Shown here piece after piece: positions 16,163 through 25,186 of a DNA stretch of 64,000 bases (within the stretch, counting starts at the first letter, position 1; each line of letters starts with the position of its first letter). The notes beneath the pieces were generated by a model. That model was given only the letters and a program-made list of their open reading frames with translations. It was not told the origin of the DNA and did no database searches. Made by a program: the position numbers and the translations under genes. This DNA comes from Cupriavidus taiwanensis. Lineage in GTDB: Bacteria; Pseudomonadota; Gammaproteobacteria; Burkholderiales; Burkholderiaceae. Where the stretch lies: the NCBI RefSeq assembly GCF_900249755.1, contig NZ_LT976854.1:932574-996573 (forward strand), in the 5' to 3' direction.

Positions 16163-18266
16163 GGGCGCGATCGGCGTTCTTTCCCATGGCATTCGCCGTA
16201 TTGAACATCTCTGCGCCTTTCTGGGCGAGCCGGTGGTCCCCTTGCATCCGTGGCGAGGCGCCGCGGTACCGCTGTCCGGCGTTGCCGCGTGGGGCCGGCG
16301 GCCCACCGCGCGCAAGGCGCGAGCATTCGCGCAATCCCGCGGCATCGAGCGCTTCCTGTGTCTCGAAGACGGTTTCCTGCGCTCGCTGTATCCAGGGGCG
16401 TCGTCCCAGACCTGCGCGCTGGTGGTCGATGACCGCGGAATTTATTACGATGCCTCGCAACCGTCCCGACTGGAGGACCTGGTCTCCATGCCGCTGGTGC
16501 CGGCAGAGCAGGCAAGGGCGCGGCAACTGATCGAACAGTGGCGCGAATCGGGCATCTCCAAGTACAACTATGCGCCGCCCCCGGCATCGCTGCCGGCACA
16601 GCCTTATGTACTGGTCGTTGACCAGACCGCGAACGATGCCTCGGTGCAGTTCGGACAGGCGGACGGCGGCAGTTTCCGTCGCATGCTCGAGTCTGCGTTG
16701 CAGGCTTATCCGGATAGCAAGATCCTGGTCAAGGAACATCCCGAGGTTGCGCTCGGGCGTAAGTGCGGCTATCTCAGCCAGATCCTCGACCATGGCGGCT
16801 ATCCGCGCGTGGAGCGGATCCGGGACGACGTTCACGTAGTGCCGCTGATCCGCAGCGCGCGCGCGGTCTTCGCGGTCACCTCGCAGGTTGGTTTTGAAGC
16901 ACTGCTGCATGGCAAGACAGTTCATACGTTTGGAATGCCTTTCTATGCCGGCTGGGGCCTGACGGTAGACGCGTTGCCACCCCCTGGCAGGCGACATGCC
17001 GTCGCGGTGGAGCAACTGGCGTTTGCCGCGCTGGTCCGATACACGCGCTATGTCCAGCCGCATACGGGCCATCGCTGCGAGGTGGAGGACGCCATCGATT
17101 ACCTGGCGTTGCAGCGCAGGATGTGCCAGCAGTTTCCGCGGCGCTTGCATGCGATCGGCTTTACCCGCTGGAAACGGAAGGTCCTGAAGGACTTCGTGCA
17201 AGGTCACGCGGTCATCTTTCACCGCAACCTGCGCACTGTGCCGCAAGGCGCGACGGTGCTGCGCTGGGGCCAGCGTATCGACCCCACGGTGCGCCGAGAT
17301 CTCTCAATGATCACGGTGGAGGATGGCTTTCTGCGATCTGTCGGCCTTGGCGCGCAACTGGTCCGCCCGCTGTCGTGGGTCTTCGATCGTTCCGGCATCT
17401 ATTACGACGCGACCGGGGAGTCCGACCTTGAACGGTTGTTGGCCAATACCGAATTTGACGCCGCCATCCTCGCGCGCGCGGCGCGATTGCGCGAAGCCAT
17501 CATCCGGAGCGGGCTGACCAAGTACAACGTCGGGTCAGGCAACTGGATCCGGCCCGCGGGGGTTGGCCGCGTCATTCTGGTGGTTGGCCAGGTGGAGACG
17601 GATGCCTCTCTGCGCTTTGGCGCCCCGGGTATCCGCACCAACCGGGCGCTGCTCGAGGCGGTCCGCGCCGAGGCGCCGGACGCGCATCTGGTCTATAAGC
17701 CACATCCCGATGTCATGACCGGCTTGCGCGGCAACCGCGACGAGGAGAAGGCGCTTGCCGCACTGTGCGACGAACTGGTGCTGGACTGCCCGATGGACCG
17801 GCTTATCGCCGCGGTCGATGGCGTCCATGTCCTGACCTCTCTCGCCGGGTTCGAGGCCCTGCTACGGAGCAAGCCGGTCACGACGCACGGCGCGCCGTTC
17901 TATGCTGGCTGGGGCCTCACTGACGACCGCTATGAAATTCCGCGCCGGCATCGCCGTCTTTCGCTGGACATGCTCGTCGCGGGCGCGCTGATTCTGTATC
18001 CCCGCTATGTCTTGCGCGATGGGCGGAGCGGCTTTGCGACGCCGGAAATCGTCGTGGATTACCTGCTCTCGTGGCGCGACGAGGCGCCAGCCCGTGCTTC
18101 CGGATGCCGACGCCGTCTGATCCTGCCACTGCTGGAACTGTGGTCTCGCTGGCGCGATGCCGCTGCCATGCGGGACGGCCACAGGACCAGAGGGGCCGGC
18201 AATGCCGCTTCGAACGGTCCACCGAGTCGTGCCGTGCGTCGAAAGCTGTCTGCGCCAGAACAATAG
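16146..18266 (+). CDS. kpsC: Capsule lipid-linker beta-Kdo transferase KpsC
   Basis: A 706-residue protein with two homologous modules, residues about 10-335 and 365-690. Each carries a FLRSLYPGA or FLRSVGLGA glycine loop, a DxxGIYYDA segment, SKYNYA or TKYNVG, a KEHPE or YKPHPD motif, and a GFEALL...FYAGWGLT signature (near residues 248 and 568). KpsC adds alternating beta-Kdo residues to lysophosphatidylglycerol, building the poly-Kdo primer for export. The ATG at 16146 was chosen because it gives the usual N-terminus and overlaps the end of kpsF (coupled translation). An upstream in-frame ATG at 16095 lies well inside kpsF and adds unrelated residues. The C-terminal 40 residues are basic and low in complexity. 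Confidence 0.92.
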   Translation: MSLPSEGAIGVLSHGIRRIEHLCAFLGEPVVPLHPWRGAAVPLSGVAAWGRRPTARKARAFAQSRGIERFLCLEDGFLRSLYPGASSQTCALVVDDRGIYYDASQPSRLEDLVSMPLVPAEQARARQLIEQWRESGISKYNYAPPPASLPAQPYVLVVDQTANDASVQFGQADGGSFRRMLESALQAYPDSKILVKEHPEVALGRKCGYLSQILDHGGYPRVERIRDDVHVVPLIRSARAVFAVTSQVGFEALLHGKTVHTFGMPFYAGWGLTVDALPPPGRRHAVAVEQLAFAALVRYTRYVQPHTGHRCEVEDAIDYLALQRRMCQQFPRRLHAIGFTRWKRKVLKDFVQGHAVIFHRNLRTVPQGATVLRWGQRIDPTVRRDLSMITVEDGFLRSVGLGAQLVRPLSWVFDRSGIYYDATGESDLERLLANTEFDAAILARAARLREAIIRSGLTKYNVGSGNWIRPAGVGRVILVVGQVETDASLRFGAPGIRTNRALLEAVRAEAPDAHLVYKPHPDVMTGLRGNRDEEKALAALCDELVLDCPMDRLIAAVDGVHVLTSLAGFEALLRSKPVTTHGAPFYAGWGLTDDRYEIPRRHRRLSLDMLVAGALILYPRYVLRDGRSGFATPEIVVDYLLSWRDEAPARASGCRRRLILPLLELWSRWRDAAAMRDGHRTRGAGNAASNGPPSRAVRRKLSAPEQ

Positions 18267-18331
18267 GCCGCTGGCGGACAAGGGCAGAATCACAAGCAAC
18301 GGGATACGAGAGCCACAAGAAGGTCGTCGCA

Positions 18332-19762
18332 ATGTTGTCGTTCAGGGAGCCATCCGGAAGCATCGACACCTCCAGCCGGTTGCAGGGAGGCGCAGAGGCC
18401 ATGCCGCAGAAGGCGCCCGCGCCAGTCGCGCCGGAGCCGGCATCACTGGACCAGATTGCCAGGCATCGGCGCATTCTGCTGCTGCAAGGACCGAACGGCC
18501 CGTTCTTCGCGCGCCTGCGTGACCTGCTCGCAGCCAAGGGCTGCCACGTCACCAAGGTCAATTTCAATGGCGGCGACGATATCTTCTATCGGCGCGGCGA
18601 CGTTGTCCGGTTCATGCAGCCGATGGTGCTGTGGGAGGCCACGCTGCGCAACCTGGTTGCGGCGCGCCGGACCGACGCCATCGTGGTATTCGGCACCAGT
18701 CGCCAACACCACCGCCTTGCCGCGCGCGTGGCCGAGGCCCTGGGCATTGCGTTCTGGGCGTTCGAAGAGGGCTATGTGCGTCCGGACTACATCACCCTGG
18801 AGTGCGGCGGCGTGAATGCGGATTCTCCGCTTGCCACGCTTGCCATTGCGGAAATCCCGACGGTCAAGGCGCCGGCAAAGCCTCGCAGATTCCCCCATGC
18901 CTTCCGCAAGATGGCGCTGTACTCGTTCGTGTACTTTGCCGGCGGCATGGCAGGCGCGCGTCGCTATCCGCACTACCGGCATCACAAGCCATTCGGTTTG
19001 CCCGAGCTTGGGCAATGGATACGGGCGGCATACCGCAAGCAGGTCTATCGCTGGCAAGAGAGGCCGCTGCGGGAGCAACTGCTGGCGAACGACCACCCCC
19101 ATTTTTTCCTGGTTCCGCTACAGGTCTACAACGACAGTCAGATCCGGACGCATAGCCCGTGGCGCAGGATCGAGGATTTTATCGAATGGACCGCGCATTC
19201 TTTCGCGCAGCATGCGCCGGCGGACAGCGTGCTGGTGTTCAAGCACCATCCGATGGATCGGGGGCATACCGACTACGCTGCCTTGGTCGACGCATGTGCG
19301 AAACGCTTCAGCGCCGAGGGCCGTATCGTCTATATCCACGATGCTCATCTGCCGTCGCTGCTGCACCGATGCATCGGGCTGGTGACGGTGAATTCAACGA
19401 CCGGCCTGCAGGCCTTGTTTCACCGCGTTCCCGTCATTGCGCTCGGCCGCTGTTTCTATGCCAAGCCAGGCCTGACCTACCAGGGGCCGCTCGACGCCTT
19501 CTGGAATGATCCTGGTGCCGCGGATATGCGCGTCTACACGCGCTTCCGCAATTACCTCGTGCGGGTGTCGCAAATCAATTCGTCATTCTATGCGGACGAC
19601 ATGCTGGCGCCGGTCCCGGAGCGGGGCCGCAAGGCGCTTCAATGGAGAACGCTGGCGCGCCTGCTGTTCGCTCTGGGACTGGTGACTGCCGACGCCTATA
19701 GCGGTCGCGCCTGGGATATCGCCTCGGCCTTGAACGTGCTGGCCATGCTTCTGATCGAATAA
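18332..19762 (+). CDS. kpsS: Capsule lipid-linker Kdo transferase KpsS
   Basis: A 476-residue protein of the KpsS/LipB family. Core motifs are LLQGPNGPFFARLRD near residue 50, FNGGDDIFYR, WAFEEGYVRPDYITLE, FKHHPMDRGH, and the NSTTGLQALFHRVPV...FYAKPGLT signature near 355. KpsS adds the first Kdo to phosphatidylglycerol before KpsC extends it. The start at 18332 has an AAGAAGG ribosome site 8 bases upstream. A second ATG at 18401 behind GGGAGG would give 453 residues and cannot be excluded. A 65-base gap separates it from kpsC. It is the last gene of the capsule locus. Confidence 0.9.
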   Translation: MLSFREPSGSIDTSSRLQGGAEAMPQKAPAPVAPEPASLDQIARHRRILLLQGPNGPFFARLRDLLAAKGCHVTKVNFNGGDDIFYRRGDVVRFMQPMVLWEATLRNLVAARRTDAIVVFGTSRQHHRLAARVAEALGIAFWAFEEGYVRPDYITLECGGVNADSPLATLAIAEIPTVKAPAKPRRFPHAFRKMALYSFVYFAGGMAGARRYPHYRHHKPFGLPELGQWIRAAYRKQVYRWQERPLREQLLANDHPHFFLVPLQVYNDSQIRTHSPWRRIEDFIEWTAHSFAQHAPADSVLVFKHHPMDRGHTDYAALVDACAKRFSAEGRIVYIHDAHLPSLLHRCIGLVTVNSTTGLQALFHRVPVIALGRCFYAKPGLTYQGPLDAFWNDPGAADMRVYTRFRNYLVRVSQINSSFYADDMLAPVPERGRKALQWRTLARLLFALGLVTADAYSGRAWDIASALNVLAMLLIE

Positions 19763-19840
19763 GCACACGCGCAGGCGTGGCCTGCTGCGCGCAGCAAGAG
19801 GGAAAGGACTTGTCGCAGAGGCGAACTTGACTTTAGCTCG

Positions 19841-19874
19841 TACGATATATATCGTAAGATATGTCTAGCGACAT
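19841..19874. promoter_or_regulatory. Palindromic operator region of the PadR gene
   Basis: TACGATATATATCGTA at 19841-19856 is a perfect 16-base palindrome. ATGTC/GACAT at 19861-19874 is a second inverted repeat with a 4-base spacer. Both lie in the short leader just before the start codon at 19888, where an autorepressor would block transcription. PadR-family repressors often bind AT-rich dyads in their own promoters; the assignment to this gene is inferred from position. Confidence 0.5.
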
Positions 19875-19887
19875 ACAGGAGAGCCTC

Positions 19888-20601
19888 ATGCATCACCACC
19901 ACCCGCACCACGACGGTTATGGCCAACATCCCGACCTTTTCGGCCGGGCCCGCCATCTCATGTTGCGCTTTGCCCCCCACCTGGTTCATCACGCCATGGC
20001 CCGCGGCCACGGCAGCGGTTTCTGGGGCGGCGGCCGCGACGACGACAGCTTCGGCCCCGGCAGCCCCGGCGGCTTCGACGAAGAAAGCTGGCGCCGCGGC
20101 CGCAAGTTCAGTGCCGACGACCTGCAGTTGCTGCTGCTGTCGTTACTCGAAGAAAAACCCAGCCATGGCTACGAACTGATCAAGGCGCTGGAGACGCGCA
20201 CCAACGGCTTCTACAAGCCCAGTCCCGGCGTGGTTTATCCCGCGCTGACTTACCTGGAGGAAGTCGGCTATGCCACGGTCGACACCGAAGGCAACAAGAA
20301 GCGCTACCAGTTGTCTGAAACGGGCAAGGCGCACTTGGCTGCCAACCGCGAGCGTGTCGACGTGATGGTGGCGCGGCTGCGCCACGTGGCGCGCAAGATG
20401 GAGTGGATGCGCCGGGCGATGCGGGGCGAGCAGCAGCCCGAGCCGGAGCAGGGCGGCTGGCTGCCGGAACTGATGCAGGCGCGCGCGGCGCTGAAGCAGG
20501 CGCTGGTGATGCGCAGCGAAGCGGGTGCCGATGAGCAGCGCCGCATTGCCGCGATCCTGGCGCGCGCAGCGGCGGAGATTGAAGCGGGCCCGCAGGCCTG
20601 A
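19888..20601 (+). CDS. PadR-family metal-responsive repressor, YqjI-like
   Basis: A 237-residue regulator. The N-terminus is strongly His-rich (HHHHPHHD, then HLVHH and HGHG), followed by a Gly/Asp-rich stretch. The PadR winged helix spans about residues 75-150 (LQLLLLSLLEEKPSHGYELIKALE; PSPGVVYPALTYLEEVGY), and the C-terminal helices serve in dimerisation. E. coli YqjI has a metal-binding N-terminal extension on a PadR domain and represses the ferric reductase gene yqjH when nickel is high. Here the next gene is a YqjH-like reductase. The ATG at 19888 was chosen over 19861 because AGGAG lies 6 bases before it. Nickel or iron sensing is inferred. Confidence 0.85.
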   Translation: MHHHHPHHDGYGQHPDLFGRARHLMLRFAPHLVHHAMARGHGSGFWGGGRDDDSFGPGSPGGFDEESWRRGRKFSADDLQLLLLSLLEEKPSHGYELIKALETRTNGFYKPSPGVVYPALTYLEEVGYATVDTEGNKKRYQLSETGKAHLAANRERVDVMVARLRHVARKMEWMRRAMRGEQQPEPEQGGWLPELMQARAALKQALVMRSEAGADEQRRIAAILARAAAEIEAGPQA

Positions 20602-20679
20602 ACCATGGCGCTGACCCTGGCATCGGCCTTCGGCAATCGCGCCCGGCAGGTGCAGGGGGCGCACACAAGGAATCCCGAT

Positions 20680-21507
20680 ATGACCGAAAACACGACTGAA
20701 CCCGCACGCAACCTGACCGTCGAGCGCGTGCGCCATCCGCTGAAGATGCGCTTGCTGCAGGTGCTGCGCACCACGCAGGTTTCGCCGCAACTGCTGCGCG
20801 TGACGCTGGGCGGTGCAGATCTGCAGGACTTTGTCTCGGCGTCGTTCGACGATCACGTCAAGGTGTTTTTCCCGGCTGCGGGGGATGACAAGCCGGTGCT
20901 GCCGCAGGTCACCGCGGACGGCGTTGTCTTCCCGGAAGGCCAGCCGCGCCCGGCGGCGCGCGACTACACGCCGCGCCGCTACGATGCGGCGAAGCTGGAG
21001 CTGGACCTCGAATTCGTGCTGCATGGCGACGGCCCTGCGTCGACCTGGGCGGCGCAGGCGCGGCCGGGCCAGTTCCTGGGCGTGGGCGGGCCGCGCGGCT
21101 CGTTCGTGGTGCCCACAGCGTTCGACTGGCACCTGCTGATCGGCGACGATACGGCGCTGCCGGCGATCGCGCGACGGCTGGAAGAGCTTGGCGCCGGCAC
21201 CCAGGCCATCGTCGTGGTAGAGGTGGCCGATGCCGCCGCGCAGATCGCGCTGCCGAGCGCGGCGCAGGTCGACGTGCACTGGCTGCATCGCGGCGAGGCG
21301 CCGGAAGGCAGCCTGCTGGAAGGCGCGCTGCGCAAGCTGGCGCTGCCGCGTGGCGAGGGCTATGTGTGGGCCGCCGGCGAGGGCGCCGCGATGAAGGCCG
21401 TGCGCCAGTACCTGGTGACGGAACGCGGCATCGACAAGAAGCGCATCCGCGCGTCGGCCTACTGGAAGCGCGGGGCGTCGGCGGTGCACGAGACGCTGGA
21501 CGACTGA
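20680..21507 (+). CDS. Siderophore-interacting protein / NADPH-dependent ferric-chelate reductase, YqjH-like
   Basis: A 275-residue flavoprotein of the SIP/ViuB family. The FAD-binding RDYTPRRYD motif is near residue 93, GPASTWAAQARPGQFLGVGGPRGSF binds the flavin phosphate, and the C-terminal domain has GDDTALPAIARRLEEL and WAAGEGAAMKAVRQYL. These enzymes reduce ferric siderophores in the cytoplasm to release Fe(II). The start follows a CAAGGAATC ribosome site. It lies 78 bases after the His-rich PadR gene on the same strand, whereas the E. coli yqjI/yqjH pair is divergent. Joint control by the upstream dyad is likely (inference). Confidence 0.88.
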   Translation: MTENTTEPARNLTVERVRHPLKMRLLQVLRTTQVSPQLLRVTLGGADLQDFVSASFDDHVKVFFPAAGDDKPVLPQVTADGVVFPEGQPRPAARDYTPRRYDAAKLELDLEFVLHGDGPASTWAAQARPGQFLGVGGPRGSFVVPTAFDWHLLIGDDTALPAIARRLEELGAGTQAIVVVEVADAAAQIALPSAAQVDVHWLHRGEAPEGSLLEGALRKLALPRGEGYVWAAGEGAAMKAVRQYLVTERGIDKKRIRASAYWKRGASAVHETLDD

Positions 21508-21582
21508 GTGCGCGGCAACGCGGTGTACGCGGGCGCGGGCATGCCATAAGATGGCGGCATCGCCAACGCCAGGAGCAGCGCC

Positions 21583-21975
21583 GTGCCGTTTGCCATCAAG
21601 CCATTGCGCATCGCCGCCGCGGCGATGTCGTTCGTTGTATTGGCCGCGTGCGCGCCGGATTCGGTGCGCAATATCGAGGCCAGAGGCTTCAACGCCTATC
21701 TCGATTCGCTGCAGGCCGCGTGCCCTAATATGGTCGTCGGCTCCAGCAATATCAGCGAGTGGCTGCGCACCAGCGGCAGCCGGGACGATGACAACTACGT
21801 CTACTGGCTGGACCAGACCTCACGGCTGTATTACCGGCGCATCTCTGCGGCGCAGTATCGCGAGTCGGTCAGCGCGGCGCTTGGCGGCAAGTCGGATTCG
21901 CGCGCGCTGGACTGCATCGTGCGCAACCTGCCCGCGGAGCGGCCGACGCATCCGCCGGGCGGCAAGCTGCTCTGA
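21583..21975 (+). CDS. Small putative lipoprotein of unknown function
   Basis: A 130-residue protein starting at GTG behind AGGAG (21571-21575). A signal sequence ends in a lipobox (FVVLAAC, Cys near residue 23), predicting lipid attachment. The mature part has two further cysteines (AACPNM near 47 and LDCIVRN near 112), possibly a disulphide, and many Tyr/Arg residues (YVYWLDQTSRLYYRR). I do not recognise the family. It stands alone between the ferric reductase and the aminotransferase, all in the same direction. Confidence 0.7.
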   Translation: MPFAIKPLRIAAAAMSFVVLAACAPDSVRNIEARGFNAYLDSLQAACPNMVVGSSNISEWLRTSGSRDDDNYVYWLDQTSRLYYRRISAAQYRESVSAALGGKSDSRALDCIVRNLPAERPTHPPGGKLL

Positions 21976-22120
21976 TCCGTTGCGCACGGCCGCACATGGC
22001 CGTTGTGCAATCGCCGCATCCCCGCTAACATGAGTCCCCGGCAGCCGACCAGTTCGATAAAGGACAGACGCTGCCGACGTCGCTCGGACGGTTCCGGGCG
22101 CTTACGTAAAGGACTTCCTC

Positions 22121-23350
22121 ATGACTGCCGCTTCCTCCGGCAAGCGCCGCTTCGCGCGCATCGATCGCCTTCCCCCGTACGTTTTCAATATCACCGCCGA
22201 GCTGAAGATGGCCGCCCGCCGCCGTGGCGAGGACATCATCGACATGAGCATGGGCAACCCGGATGGCGCCACGCCGGCGCATATCGTGGCCAAGCTTACC
22301 GAAGCGGCGCAGCGGCCCGATACGCACGGCTATTCGGCATCCAAGGGCATTCCTCGGCTGCGCCGCGCGATCTCGCACTGGTACCGCGAACGCTATGACG
22401 TCGAGATCGATCCGGATACCGAGGCCATCGTCACGATCGGCTCCAAGGAGGGCCTGGCGCATCTGATGCTGGCCACGCTGGACCGCGGCGACACGGTGCT
22501 GGTGCCGGATCCCAGCTATCCCATCCACATCTACGGCGCGGTCATCGCCGGGGCCGATATCCGCTCAGTGCCGCTGGTGCCGGGCATCGACTTCTTTGCC
22601 GAGCTGGAGCGCGCCATCCGCGGCAGCTATCCCAAGCCCAAGATGATCGTGCTGGGTTTTCCGTCGAACCCGACGGCGCAATGCGTGGAGCTCGATTTTT
22701 TCGAGCGCGTGATCGCGCTGGCGCGCAAGCACGATATCTTCGTGGTGCACGACCTGGCCTACGCCGACATCGTCTTCGATGGCTGGAAGGCGCCGTCGAT
22801 CATGCAGGTGCCCGGCGCCAAGGACATCGCGGTGGAGTTCTTCACGCTGTCCAAGAGCTACAACATGGCGGGCTGGCGCGTGGGCTTCATGGTCGGCAAC
22901 CCGGACCTGGTGGCGGCGCTGACGCGCATCAAAAGCTATCACGACTACGGCACCTTCACGCCGCTGCAGATCGCGGCCATTGCCGCGCTGGAGGGCGACC
23001 AGCAATGCGTGAGCGAGATCGCCGCGCAATACCAGTCGCGCCGCGACGTGCTGGCGCGCGGGCTGATCGAGGCCGGGTGGCCGGTGGAGATTCCGAAGGC
23101 GTCGATGTATATCTGGGCGCGGATTCCTGAGCCATACCGCGCGCTGGGCTCGCTCGAGTTCTCCAAGCAGCTGCTGGCCAAGGCCAAGGTATCGGTGTCG
23201 CCGGGCATCGGCTTTGGCGACTATGGCGACGAGTACGTGCGCTTTGCGCTGATCGAAAATGAATCGCGCATCCGGCAGGCGGTGCGCGGCATCAAGGCGA
23301 TGTTCCGCGCGGACGGGCTGGTGAAGCCGTCGGCGCCGGCACAGGCATGA
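22121..23350 (+). CDS. alaC: Alanine-synthesising class I aminotransferase, AlaC-like
   Basis: A 409-residue fold-type I PLP aminotransferase. The Schiff-base lysine is Lys245 in SKSYNMAGWRVG, the substrate carboxylate arginine is in YVRFALIENESRIRQA, and the N-terminal part has DMSMGNPDGATP and YSASKGIPRLR. It closely resembles AlaC (YfdZ) of E. coli, which makes alanine from pyruvate and glutamate; sequence alone cannot exclude a broader branched-chain or aromatic range. The gene ends 13 bases before the convergent Crp-like gene. No biosynthetic partner is adjacent. Confidence 0.85.
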   Translation: MTAASSGKRRFARIDRLPPYVFNITAELKMAARRRGEDIIDMSMGNPDGATPAHIVAKLTEAAQRPDTHGYSASKGIPRLRRAISHWYRERYDVEIDPDTEAIVTIGSKEGLAHLMLATLDRGDTVLVPDPSYPIHIYGAVIAGADIRSVPLVPGIDFFAELERAIRGSYPKPKMIVLGFPSNPTAQCVELDFFERVIALARKHDIFVVHDLAYADIVFDGWKAPSIMQVPGAKDIAVEFFTLSKSYNMAGWRVGFMVGNPDLVAALTRIKSYHDYGTFTPLQIAAIAALEGDQQCVSEIAAQYQSRRDVLARGLIEAGWPVEIPKASMYIWARIPEPYRALGSLEFSKQLLAKAKVSVSPGIGFGDYGDEYVRFALIENESRIRQAVRGIKAMFRADGLVKPSAPAQA

Positions 23351-23363
23351 ACGAGCGCCGCGC

Positions 23364-24029
23364 TCAGTAGCGGCGCAGCGCCTCCAGGTCGAGCACATGC
23401 ACGGCGCCGTGCTCGACCGCCAGCAAGCCTTCGCTCTCCAGCACCTTGAGCGCGGCATTGGCCCGCTGGCGAGAAATCCCCGCCAGCAGGCCGACTTCCT
23501 CCTGCGTCAGATGCAGCGCCGGACCCAGGCCCGGGCATAGCACCGGATGGAACAGCGTCGCCAGCGCCCGCGCCACGCGTCCTTCGATGCCATGCAGCCG
23601 TTCGTGCTCGACGGTGGCGATAAACAAGCCGAGCCGTTCGTTGAGCTGGTCCAGCAGGTAGCGGTTGAAGGGAAGGCTGGTTTCCTGCAGCCAGCGGAAG
23701 GTGGCACCGGGCATGTACGCGATGCGGGAATCGCGCAGCGCCACCACGTCATAGCGCAGCGCCTCGCGCTTGAGCAGCGAACCTTCGCCGAGCCAGCCGC
23801 CGGCCGGCACGCCGGTCAGCGTGGCGCGCTTGCCGGAGGGCGCGGCGCAATGCACCTTGACCAGGCCCTCGGCGACGCCCAGCCAGCTGTCGGCCAGGTC
23901 GCCCTTGCGGATAACGTAGGCGCCCTGCGGCACCGCGCGCTCACGCAGTTCGTTGCGCACGCGATCGCGCTGCGCCGGCGTCAGTGCCGCGGCCCAGGGG
24001 CTGCGTGCCAGCAGCGCGTCGAGGCTCAC
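23364..24029 (-). CDS. Crp/Fnr-family transcriptional regulator
   Basis: A 221-residue regulator with a cyclic-nucleotide-binding-type beta-roll (about residues 15-125; GAYVIRKGDLADSWLGVAEG and PAGGWLGEGSLL) and a C-terminal winged helix (LTQEEVGLLAGISRQRANAALKVLESEGLL). No cysteine cluster for an Fe-S centre is visible, so it is not an FNR-type oxygen sensor, and the effector is unknown. The GTG at 24029 was chosen because it follows a GGAAG site and leaves a 14-base gap after the upstream hydrolase gene. The frame is open to 24092, but that would overlap the hydrolase. It lies at the end of the valine operon. Confidence 0.8.
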   Translation of the reverse strand: MSLDALLARSPWAAALTPAQRDRVRNELRERAVPQGAYVIRKGDLADSWLGVAEGLVKVHCAAPSGKRATLTGVPAGGWLGEGSLLKREALRYDVVALRDSRIAYMPGATFRWLQETSLPFNRYLLDQLNERLGLFIATVEHERLHGIEGRVARALATLFHPVLCPGLGPALHLTQEEVGLLAGISRQRANAALKVLESEGLLAVEHGAVHVLDLEALRRY

Positions 24030-24043
24030 GGCACGGCTTCCAT

Positions 24044-25177
24044 TCAGGCGAACGGAGCCAGGGGCAGCGGCTGCTCGCCCGGCGCCCACCACGGCCGGAA
24101 CAGCGCCTGTACGTCGGCATCATCCACCGCGTCATAACTGGTGACGCGCCACTGCGGGGCGTTGTCCTTGTCGACGATCAGCGCGCGCACGCCCTCGACG
24201 AAGTCGCCTCGCGCGAAGGTGTTGACCACTACCGCCAGTTCCATGCGGAAGCACTCGGCCAGGTCCATCCTGCGCCCACGCAGCAGCAGCTCGCGCGTGG
24301 CGCACGCTGACAGTGGCGAGCGCGTGCGCAGCACGTCGATGGTGCGGGTGGCCCACGCGGTGTAGGCGGAGTCGTCCTGGCAAGCCAGTCCGGCAAGGAT
24401 CTCCGGCAGGGTTGCGTGCGCCGGGAAATGCTGCAGCAGGGCGGGCAGCACTTGCAGCAGCGGGGCGTCCGCGGCGCTGGCAATGGGCTCGCGCACCAGC
24501 GCACGGCGCAGGTCCGCCAGCGTGTCATGGCCCCAGTCGATGCCGGCGAGGGTTTGCTCAAGCCCGGCCAGCGTGCCGCTGTCGACTGCCGCATCGGCCA
24601 GCCCGCACAGCAAGGCGTCCGGGGCGCCGATGCTGACGCCCGTCAAGCCCAGGTAGAGCGCCAGCGGCACCGGCAGCTTCGACAGGAAATGGCTGGCGCC
24701 CACGTCCGGCACCAGGCCGATGCCGGTCTCGGGCATGGCCACGCGCGAGCGTTCGGTGACCAGGCGCAGGTGCGCGGCTTGCGCCAGCCCCATGCCGCCG
24801 CCCATGACGATGCCGTCCATCAGCGCCACCAGCGGCTTGGGATAGCGGTGCAGGCGGTAGTCCAGCGTGTATTCGTCAATAAAGAAGCGCCGGTGCAGCG
24901 GCGTGCCGTCGCGGTAGCTGTCGGTCAGCGCGCGGATATCGCCGCCGGCGCAGAAGGCCTTGGGGCCCGCGCCGCGCAGCACCACTGCGCGGATGGCATC
25001 GTCATTCGCCCACGCTTCCATCCGCGCGCCCAGCGCGACGATCATCGGGTAGGACAGCGCATTGAGCTGGCGCGGCCGGTTCAGCGTGGCAATGCCGACG
25101 CCGTTGACCACCTGGAACACAACCTCCGGCTCGGCCACATCCAGGTTGGCGGCCTTGATCTCTTCGGTCAGTCGCAT
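24044..25177 (-). CDS. 3-hydroxyisobutyryl-CoA hydrolase
   Basis: A 377-residue crotonase-fold enzyme of HIBCH length, clearly longer than simple hydratases. It has AFCAGGDIRAL near residue 75, the oxyanion loop MGGGMGLAQAAHLRL near 125, and MPETGIGLVPDVGASHFLSKL near 148 with the glutamate used in hydrolysis. A C-terminal part with SAYTAWATRTIDVLRTRSPLS and FARGDFVEGVRALIVDKDNAP is specific to the hydrolase group. It cleaves 3-hydroxyisobutyryl-CoA to free 3-hydroxyisobutyrate, the substrate of MmsB encoded upstream. It sits 9 bases after the enoyl-CoA hydratase gene in the valine operon. Confidence 0.9.
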   Translation of the reverse strand: MRLTEEIKAANLDVAEPEVVFQVVNGVGIATLNRPRQLNALSYPMIVALGARMEAWANDDAIRAVVLRGAGPKAFCAGGDIRALTDSYRDGTPLHRRFFIDEYTLDYRLHRYPKPLVALMDGIVMGGGMGLAQAAHLRLVTERSRVAMPETGIGLVPDVGASHFLSKLPVPLALYLGLTGVSIGAPDALLCGLADAAVDSGTLAGLEQTLAGIDWGHDTLADLRRALVREPIASAADAPLLQVLPALLQHFPAHATLPEILAGLACQDDSAYTAWATRTIDVLRTRSPLSACATRELLLRGRRMDLAECFRMELAVVVNTFARGDFVEGVRALIVDKDNAPQWRVTSYDAVDDADVQALFRPWWAPGEQPLPLAPFA

Positions 25178-25186
25178 GGCGGGCTC

